Assembly (NCBI RefSeq): GCF_000737865.1
Contig: NZ_CP007287.1
Span: 435,648 to 499,647 of the forward strand
Reading direction: 5' to 3'
Source of the DNA: Bifidobacterium coryneforme
GTDB taxonomy: Bacteria; Actinomycetota; Actinomycetes; Actinomycetales; Bifidobacteriaceae
Length of the DNA: 64,000 nt
Positions 58,515-64,000 of the stretch are shown here, piece after piece (position 1 is the first letter of the stretch; each line of letters starts with the position of its first letter). The position numbers were made by a program, and so were the translations under genes. Below the pieces are notes generated by a model that worked only from the letters and a program-made list of their open reading frames with translations, had not been told where the DNA came from and searched no databases.

Positions 58515-59186
58515 ATGGTTTCCTCGATGAATCAGGACCGCACAGCCGCCAGACAGCTGTATAAGCTCCTGCTCAAGAGATTCGGAAGTCAGGACTGGTG
58601 GCCGGCGGAATCCCATTTCGAGATGATGGCAGGTGCCATCCTGGTCCAGCACACTGCCTGGCGCAATGTCGATACATCCCTGCGTGGGCTCAAGGCTGCG
58701 GGTCTGCTCAGCCAGGGGGCCCTGGCGCAGGTTTCCGAGGAAGAGCTGGCCTGCATCGTCCGACCCAGTGGGTTCATGAAGTCCAAGAGCCGCGCACTCA
58801 AGGGCCTTGCCTCTTGGCTCGTGAACCGGGGTTATACCGAACCTGACATGATGCCCAGCCGTGATCCGGATCTCAGGGAGGAACTCCTGGCCCTGCCTGG
58901 CATCGGAAATGAAACCGCGGATGTAATCCGACTGTATGCCTTTGGGCAAAAGTGCTTCATCTGGGATGCCTACGCTCTCCGGATGCTGCGCGCTCTGGGC
59001 TTGGCGTCTTGGAGGAACTACGACCAGGCCCTGCGCCACCAGGGGGAGTTCATCGACCTGGACGATTTCACGCTTACTGAGATGAAGGAGTACCACGGGC
59101 TGATCGTCACAGCCGGTAAGGAGGCTGGGCAGTCGGGTGATTGGGATTTCCTCACCACTCAGACCAGTGAGGCTTCTGGCCGGTGA
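58515..59186 (+). CDS. HhH-GPD DNA glycosylase (MagIII / endonuclease III-like)
   Basis: A 223-residue base-excision repair glycosylase. The helix-hairpin-helix is LLALPGIGNETADVIRLYAFG and the catalytic Asp is in IWDAYALRML. The Lys of bifunctional endonuclease III (after GIG) is replaced by Glu in GIGNETAD, and no C-X6-C-X2-C-X5-C cluster follows. Both features match MagIII-type monofunctional 3-methyladenine glycosylases. The start at ATG 58515 has GGAAGG at good spacing; a GTG at 58443, possibly leaderless behind TAAGAT, is an alternative. It follows the small peptide gene by 133 bp. Confidence 0.85.
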   Translation: MVSSMNQDRTAARQLYKLLLKRFGSQDWWPAESHFEMMAGAILVQHTAWRNVDTSLRGLKAAGLLSQGALAQVSEEELACIVRPSGFMKSKSRALKGLASWLVNRGYTEPDMMPSRDPDLREELLALPGIGNETADVIRLYAFGQKCFIWDAYALRMLRALGLASWRNYDQALRHQGEFIDLDDFTLTEMKEYHGLIVTAGKEAGQSGDWDFLTTQTSEASGR

Positions 59187-59217
59187 TGTGAGTTCGCCGA
59201 TTCGGTGCACTCGTTTT

Positions 59218-59500
59218 CCGTGTGAGTGTTGGTTTGGGCCGGTCGGTCGGTGGTGGGCCGGCCCGTGGTGGTTAGTGTTGTCCGTAGATGTTCTTGTATC
59301 GGTTGTTGAGTTTGGTGATGTCGTCGGCGGGGATGGGGATGGGGGTGCCTATCTGTTCGGCGGCCCATACGGTGTGGGCGACCTCTTCGGTCATGGCTGC
59401 GGCCTTGACGGCGTCCTCGGCGTCCTTGCCGATGGTGAAGGGGCCGTGGTTGCGCATGAGGACGGCGGGGCATCCGGGGTGGTCGGCGAGGGTGTCGACG
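59218..59500 (-). repeat. direct repeat, copy A (araD 3' part and its terminator)
   Basis: This 283-bp stretch matches 63718-64000 with a single substitution (59295/63795) at an exact offset of 4,500 bp. It covers the araD C-terminal half and 54 bp beyond the stop, including a GGGCCGG / CCGGCCC hairpin (59236-59242 with 59258-59264). Identity probably continues past the window end. Confidence 0.95.
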
Positions 59501-59964
59501 ACGCCTTTGCCGATGGCTTCGGATCCGATGAGTTCGAAGGGTCCGACGGGGACGTCCCCGCCGAATTCGTCGCCCATCATGGTCAGGGCGCAGGGGATGC
59601 TGCGGCCGGTGGCGGCCCAGGCGGTGGCGTAGGTGGAGTGGGTGTGGACGACGCCGTAAACGTCGGGCATGTGCCGGTAGATGTAGGCGTGGGAGAGGGT
59701 GTCGGAGGACGGTGCCTCGGTGCCGTCGACGACGTTGCCTTCCAGGTCGGTGACGACCATGGAGGCGGGGGTGAGGTATTCGTAGCGCACCCCCGAGGGT
59801 TTGATGACCATGAGGTCGGCGGTCCTGAGACGTTGGGAGACGTTGCCCGCGGTCCAGACGACCAGGTTCCATTTGAGCAGCTGTTCGTGCAGGGTGGCGA
59901 CCTGCTCGCGCACCTGCTTGACCTCGGCACGCACCTCAGACGAAAAATCAGCCAAACCAGCCAT
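59272..59964 (-). CDS. araD: L-ribulose-5-phosphate 4-epimerase
   Basis: A 230-residue class II aldolase-fold epimerase that turns L-ribulose-5-phosphate into D-xylulose-5-phosphate, the entry to the phosphoketolase (bifid) shunt. The zinc site is HTHSTYATAWA plus a later His in MRNHGPF. The phosphate-binding part is TAGNVSQR and KPSGVRYEYLTP. AAGGAGG directly precedes the ATG at 59964, so the longer frame to 60183 is not used. It follows the 3-epimerase gene by 61 bp on the same strand. A second, nearly identical copy starts to appear at the window end. Confidence 0.94.
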   Translation of the reverse strand: MAGLADFSSEVRAEVKQVREQVATLHEQLLKWNLVVWTAGNVSQRLRTADLMVIKPSGVRYEYLTPASMVVTDLEGNVVDGTEAPSSDTLSHAYIYRHMPDVYGVVHTHSTYATAWAATGRSIPCALTMMGDEFGGDVPVGPFELIGSEAIGKGVVDTLADHPGCPAVLMRNHGPFTIGKDAEDAVKAAAMTEEVAHTVWAAEQIGTPIPIPADDITKLNNRYKNIYGQH

Positions 59965-60025
59965 GGGTTCCTCCTTCTTGTTGATGTATCTGCAAGTCAT
60001 GTACAACGTGTGGTCTGGATGGCAC

Positions 60026-60913
60026 TCATCGTTTGATGAGTGCCACGGGCTCCTGCCGGATGCCCACCCGCTCGAAGAGGGCGTCGAACTGTGCCTTGGC
60101 CTTGCGGACCTCGGCCACCGGGTCGTTCGCCTTTTGGGTCCACATCTCGATTGTGTAGCTGCCGGCGTATTGCAGTCTGGCAAAGGTTCGAAGGCAGGCC
60201 TCGAAGTCGACGGTCCCCTCGCCGAATGCCAGATCCCGGAACTGGCCGGGGAAGGAGTCGGTCACGGGCTTGGTGTCCTTGAGGTGCACCGCCACGATGT
60301 TGTCGATGTAGGTCTCGATCTCGCGGCCCACCTCATTTTGCGACCATGCCGTCAGGTTGCCCAGGTCCGGGTAGGCCTGGAGCCAGGGGCTGTGAATCTG
60401 CGACTTCACATAGACCACCTTCTCCAGGGAGTTCATAAAGGGGTCGTCCATGGTCTCGATGGAGAGCATGACCATCTTCTTTGCAGCCATCTGCACACAG
60501 GTTTCCAGATTCTCGATGAACAGCTCACGGCTCGACTGCGTTTTGGGTTCGTAATAGACGTCGTATCCGGCCATCTGAATGTTGCGGATGCCCAGGTCGA
60601 CAGCCAGATCGATGGCCTTGTCCATCATCTCCAGTGCCTTGGAGCGGGTGGTCGGGTCGGATGCCCCCAGGGGGAAGCGTCGGTGCCCGGATAGCATGAG
60701 GGTGTTGATCCTGCTCCCGGTCCTCCACATGGCCTGCCGGAAGAGACTCCTATCATGATCGGTCCAATCCAGTCTCGCCAGCCGGTCATCGCTCTCGTCG
60801 ATGGAGAATTCCAGAAAGTTGAATCCCAGCTCATGGACCAGTTCGAAGGTCTCCTGCCAGGACATATCCCCCGGAAGGGCCTTTTCGTAAATCCCCAGCG
60901 CGTTGATGGTCAT
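60026..60913 (-). CDS. ulaE: L-ribulose-5-phosphate 3-epimerase (UlaE/SgaU family)
   Basis: A 295-residue TIM-barrel epimerase that converts L-xylulose-5-phosphate to L-ribulose-5-phosphate. It starts INALGIYEKALPGDMSWQETF as in UlaE/SgbU. It has GYDVYYEPKTQSS, the metal ligands in LSIETMDDPFMNS, and VAVHLKDTKPV plus GEGTVDF near the end. With AraD it forms the route from ascorbate- or L-xylulose-derived pentoses to D-xylulose-5-phosphate. GGAGGG precedes the ATG. The matching kinase and importer are not in the window. Confidence 0.92.
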   Translation of the reverse strand: MTINALGIYEKALPGDMSWQETFELVHELGFNFLEFSIDESDDRLARLDWTDHDRSLFRQAMWRTGSRINTLMLSGHRRFPLGASDPTTRSKALEMMDKAIDLAVDLGIRNIQMAGYDVYYEPKTQSSRELFIENLETCVQMAAKKMVMLSIETMDDPFMNSLEKVVYVKSQIHSPWLQAYPDLGNLTAWSQNEVGREIETYIDNIVAVHLKDTKPVTDSFPGQFRDLAFGEGTVDFEACLRTFARLQYAGSYTIEMWTQKANDPVAEVRKAKAQFDALFERVGIRQEPVALIKR

Positions 60914-61476
60914 ACTCGTTCGCCCTCCTATCGCGCCCGGTGCATCCTATCCGGGCATCCATCGGTATCGATGGGTCACGTAATCGGCACGGTCGAAGCC
61001 CTTCTGTGGGGTGGCCGCTGCGTGGTGAACCGCTCTGTTCGCACCGGTTGTTCCGACGGCCCGTGCAGGTTGTCATTACGGTTTCAAGATAGGGTGAATC
61101 GGAGGGATTCGGGTCAGAGTGCCTGAACATCTGCTCAGCGCCCGCCGCGTCTGTTGGGGGAGTCCGTTTTCCGGGGTTGCCTGCCGTTCCTATTGCTAGG
61201 CGGGTTGAGGTGCTTGATAACTGATGCTGGGAAGAAGGTCAGCTCGGGGGATTGAGAAGAAAATTGAACAAACGTACATAGGCGATGTCGGTGGACGGGT
61301 CGCCTGACCCGGGGTCGGGTAGGCGGCCTCGCTTGACTCGGTGGTAAACCAAGAGCACATGCATGCCTCGGGTATCGGGGAGGGGAGGGCGACCACTGCG
61401 ATTCAATCGCGGGTTCCGCGGAGTGGTCGCCCCGGATGCTACCGGTTCCCCTGGTAATCGGGGTCCTGCTTGCGCC
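60914..61476. other. 563-bp gap between ulaE and lepA
   Basis: No supported gene. The frame on the minus strand at 61196-61396 (66 codons, Pro/Ser-rich) is not recognisable. A GCGACCACT / AGTGGTCGC structure follows lepA (listed separately). The ulaE promoter should lie near 60930-61000, but I see no strong hexamers. The stretch could hold remnants of rearrangement linked to the flanking araD repeats. Confidence 0.4.
61387..61432 (-). terminator. terminator-like hairpin after lepA
   Basis: Stem GGGCGACCACT / AGTGGTCGCCC (61387-61397 with 61422-61432) enclosing a second CGCGG / CCGCG hairpin (61408-61412 with 61416-61420), 45 bp past the lepA stop. The T-tract is poor. Confidence 0.55.
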
Positions 61477-63282
61477 CTACTCGTTCAGCTCCAGGATGGC
61501 GTTGAAGACCGACTGGGGAAGCTCGATGTCGCTGTGTGCGGCGGCACGTTTGTTGGCGGACTGGCGACGCAGGAGGGCCTGCTTCTTGGAGACGCTGTAC
61601 GAGGTTCCATTGACGGCGGCGTTCTTGCGCAGGGGCGGGATGTCGACCCGGCCCAGGGCGCGACCCTCCACCATGGCCTGGGCAGGCATGGGGTAGAGGC
61701 GACGCGGGACCGTGTACTTGAGTTTGTGGACCAGGTCCTGTGCCATGCGCGGGGCATCCTCACGATGGACGACGAAGCTGAGTGCATCCACCCGGGCGTA
61801 GTTGATGTCCACCTCTATCTTGACCACATCGGCAGGCTCATAGTCCAGAATCTCCGAATTCATGGTGGCGTAACCGTGTGAGACCGACTTGAGCTTGTTG
61901 AAGAAGTCATAGACGATTTGGGAGAGGGGCATCTTATAGGTGGCGACCACCAGCTGGTCGTCGTCGCCCAGGTCGATCAGCTCTCCCTTCGACTGTTCGG
62001 CGAGCTGCATCACATCGCCCAGGACATCGCCAGGCATGGAGATATCGACCTTGGCGAAGGGTTCCTCGACAAAATCGATGTCGCCATAGTCAGGGAAGTC
62101 CGTGGCCTTGTCGATGGTGATGACCTTGCCTCCCTTCCGTCCCCTCAGATGGACCTTGTAGGTGACATTGGGGGCTGTGGTCAGCACCTCGATGCCAAAT
62201 TCGTCGCGAAGGCGTTCCTTGATGATCTGGAGGTGGAACATACCCAGGAAGCCGCACCTGAAACCGAATCCCAACACATCCGAGGCCTCCGGCTGGCAGC
62301 TCAGGGAGGAGTCGTTGAGGACCAGCTTGTCCATGGCCGCCTTGAGTTCCTTGCTGTCGCCGTTTTTGGGGAAGATCCCCGCAAACACCATGGGTTCGGC
62401 CGGGGCGTATCCGGGCAGGGCCTCCCCGGTGGGGCGCGACTGAGAGGTGAGGGTGTCTCCGATGCGGACCTGGCTCGGGTCCTTGAGTCCCGTGACCACG
62501 TAGCCCACGTCACCGGCATGCAGGGAGTCAATGGGCTGCATGGACGGGGTGAAGATGCCCAGCTCGTCGCCCTTGAAGGTGGCGCCGCTGGCCATGAGTC
62601 TGAGGGATTGCCCCGGTTCCATCTCGCCCTCTACCAGACGCACGTAGGCAATGACCCCCTTGTAGGAGTCGTAGAGGGAGTCGAAGACCAGGGCCTTGAG
62701 CGGTTCCTTGGTTGACCCGGTCGGAGCCGGAACCCTGGAGACGATGGCCTCCAGGACATCGTGCACACCCTGACCCGTCTTGGCTGAAATCCTCAGGACA
62801 TCCTCCTCAGCCAGCATAGGGTCCAGGGCATGGATCTGACGCTCAACCTGTTCTGCGTCGGCGTTGGGACTGTCGACCTTATTGATGACCGGGATGATGG
62901 AAAGGCCATTGGCCTTGGCCAGGCGGAAGTTGGCCACGGTCTGGGCCTGGACTCCCTGGGTGGCATCGACCAGGAGGATGGCGCCCTCGCTCGCCGCCAG
63001 ACTTTTGGACACCTCATAGGAGAAGTCCACGTGACCTGGGGTGTCGATGAAGTTGAACTCGTAGCTGAGTCCATCGTCGGCCAGATAGCGGTTGCGGACG
63101 GTCCTTGACTTGACCGTGACCCCGTGGGCCTTCTCCACGCTCATGGAGTCCAGAAGCTGGTCTTCCCGTTCCCGTTCATTCACGGTCTCGGTCTGCTCCA
63201 TGATCCGGTCGGCCAGGGTCGACTTGCCGTGGTCTATATGGGCGATGATGGAAAAATTGCGGATGCGATTATGGTCGATCAT
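61477..63282 (-). CDS. lepA: divergent elongation factor 4 (LepA paralogue)
   Basis: A 601-residue translational GTPase with LepA architecture: G1 AHIDHGKST, G3 DTPGHVDFSYE, G4 NKVD, then FGFRCGFLGMFHLQI and the LepA-specific C-terminal region. It departs from ordinary LepA in two places that are nearly invariant: the switch region is AHGVTVK where ERGITIK is usual, and the CTD segment normally reading CYGGDxxRKRKLLEKQKxGKKRM is replaced by NGTSYSVSKKQALLRRQSANKR. It may be a second LepA (as lepA2 of lactobacilli) or a specialised factor. ATG 63282 has AGGAGG upstream; an ATG at 63315 is an alternative. Confidence 0.8.
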   Translation of the reverse strand: MIDHNRIRNFSIIAHIDHGKSTLADRIMEQTETVNEREREDQLLDSMSVEKAHGVTVKSRTVRNRYLADDGLSYEFNFIDTPGHVDFSYEVSKSLAASEGAILLVDATQGVQAQTVANFRLAKANGLSIIPVINKVDSPNADAEQVERQIHALDPMLAEEDVLRISAKTGQGVHDVLEAIVSRVPAPTGSTKEPLKALVFDSLYDSYKGVIAYVRLVEGEMEPGQSLRLMASGATFKGDELGIFTPSMQPIDSLHAGDVGYVVTGLKDPSQVRIGDTLTSQSRPTGEALPGYAPAEPMVFAGIFPKNGDSKELKAAMDKLVLNDSSLSCQPEASDVLGFGFRCGFLGMFHLQIIKERLRDEFGIEVLTTAPNVTYKVHLRGRKGGKVITIDKATDFPDYGDIDFVEEPFAKVDISMPGDVLGDVMQLAEQSKGELIDLGDDDQLVVATYKMPLSQIVYDFFNKLKSVSHGYATMNSEILDYEPADVVKIEVDINYARVDALSFVVHREDAPRMAQDLVHKLKYTVPRRLYPMPAQAMVEGRALGRVDIPPLRKNAAVNGTSYSVSKKQALLRRQSANKRAAAHSDIELPQSVFNAILELNE

Positions 63283-63717
63283 TGAAGGAGCCCCCTCCTG
63301 GGGCGTCTGATGCATGAAATGGATAAACCAGCCGGAAGCCGGTACGCAGGTATGCGGGGAAAGACGCGGAAATCGTCATCACAATCTCTGCGTCTGCAGG
63401 AATTCGGTCCGCCCATCAGGTCGTGACCACTGTCATTCTTTGTTAAGCCGGAAAGCAGTATAGGTCTCTATGCTCAGAAGGTCAAATACCCAGAATTCGC
63501 TAGGAGAGGTATTCCACGACTGTGTGGGACACCCTTAACCGTTCCTTTTTATCCGCCTGTGCACCAGCTGCATTTGATACGGCCGCCTTGTATGTGACGT
63601 GGCATGACCGGTCCGTCCGCTTGTCCTCGTAGGTGGTTCCACATGAGGCTGATCGTTGTTGGCCTGTGTGATTCGAGCTGGTCTATGGGGATTGAGTGCC
63701 GTGTTTTTGCGGCTCGC
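63283..63717. other. leader and promoter region of the divergent lepA
   Basis: No gene. On the minus strand it carries a strong promoter (listed separately) and a leader of about 168 bases. The leader holds an AGACGC / GCGTCT stem (63362-63367 with 63390-63395). Beyond the promoter, 63490-63717 shows nothing recognisable up to the araD repeat. Confidence 0.5.
63457..63485 (-). promoter_or_regulatory. strong promoter of the divergent lepA
   Basis: On the minus strand: TTGACC (63480-63485), exactly 17-bp spacer, TATACT (63457-63462), close to consensus. The start point near 63450 gives an unusually long leader for this gene. Confidence 0.75.
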
Positions 63718-64000
63718 CCGTGTGAGTGTTGGTTTGGGCCGGTCGGTCGGTGGTGGGCCGGCCCGTGGTGGTTAGTGTTGTCCGTAGATGTTCTGGTATC
63801 GGTTGTTGAGTTTGGTGATGTCGTCGGCGGGGATGGGGATGGGGGTGCCTATCTGTTCGGCGGCCCATACGGTGTGGGCGACCTCTTCGGTCATGGCTGC
63901 GGCCTTGACGGCGTCCTCGGCGTCCTTGCCGATGGTGAAGGGGCCGTGGTTGCGCATGAGGACGGCGGGGCATCCGGGGTGGTCGGCGAGGGTGTCGACG
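63718..64000 (-). repeat. direct repeat, copy B (araD 3' part)
   Basis: Second copy of the 283-bp sequence at 59218-59500, same orientation, one substitution, running off the window end. Confidence 0.95.
63772..64000 (-). CDS. araD: second L-ribulose-5-phosphate 4-epimerase, C-terminal part (partial)
   Basis: The last 75 codons of a second AraD, truncated by the window edge; the stop codon is TAA at 63774-63772. The sequence is identical to the first copy except Gln for Lys in the NNRYQNIYGQH ending. It contains the zinc-binding MRNHGPF and the helix of the class II aldolase fold. The 54 bases after its stop are also shared, including the hairpin. The remainder of the gene and any associated ulaE should lie beyond base 64,000. 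Confidence 0.9.
   Translation of the reverse strand, partial: VDTLADHPGCPAVLMRNHGPFTIGKDAEDAVKAAAMTEEVAHTVWAAEQIGTPIPIPADDITKLNNRYQNIYGQH

Noticed and set aside
61196-61396. 66-codon minus-strand frame in the ulaE-lepA gap, considered as an IS remnant
   Set aside because: No transposase motif and no terminal inverted repeats found around it.
59218-64000. Composite transposon with araD repeats as ends
   Set aside because: The repeats are direct gene copies without transposase genes, inverted ends or visible target duplications, so I describe it only as a duplication.

Overview
The window looks like chromosomal DNA of a bifidobacterium (high-GC actinobacterium, roughly 60 % GC by eye). The main evidence is the cluster of serine/threonine kinase, giant Ig-like/fibronectin protein, MoxR ATPase, DUF58 and TgpA-like protein, known from bifidobacteria as the PFNA cluster. 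Supporting signs are a Leloir galT-galK pair, an AdnAB-type helicase-nuclease pair, dapB-dapA-RNase J, and pentose-phosphate epimerases that would feed the bifid shunt. A bee-gut group species is possible, but I cannot fix the species from the sequence.

Left part (1-9,000): the 3' end of a polyprenol-phosphate mannose synthase gene, then a DeoR-type regulator that appears leaderless, then galT and galK (galactose catabolism) closed by a classic terminator. An ACT-domain protein and a UPF0210/DUF711 protein follow as a tight pair. A strong bidirectional terminator separates them from trmL on the opposite strand. Next come mutY, with an unusual internal insertion, and a small membrane-anchored protein.

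Centre (9,000-30,400): rpoB and rpoC end in a 24-bp perfect hairpin. On the opposite strand lies the PFNA cluster, transcribed from 29,411 down to 17,126: kinase, 1,848-residue Ig-like/FN3 surface protein, MoxR ATPase, DUF58 protein, and a transglutaminase-like membrane protein. The last four genes overlap or nearly touch. All three catalytic residues of the transglutaminase fold are replaced. A tyrosine/dual-specificity-type phosphatase gene is divergent from the kinase.

Right-centre (30,400-54,900): adnA-adnB (overlap ATGA), a GNAT acetyltransferase overlapping an MFS permease, dapB, dapA, RNase J, then on the minus strand a three-gene sugar ABC importer (binding protein and two permeases, no ATPase) under two identical LacI-type operators. 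A lipase-like hydrolase, pepN, glmM and def follow.

Right end (54,900-64,000): a leaderless SRAP/YedK gene, a zinc alcohol dehydrogenase, a DUF4391 protein, a 67-residue peptide resembling RiPP (Nif11-type) leaders, a MagIII/EndoIII-like glycosylase, araD, an UlaE-type 3-epimerase, and a divergent LepA (EF4) with a degenerate C-terminal region. A second, nearly identical araD copy begins exactly 4,500 bp from the first and runs off the window. The two araD copies therefore flank the ulaE-lepA segment as direct repeats. No CRISPR array, tRNA, rRNA or complete insertion sequence was seen.
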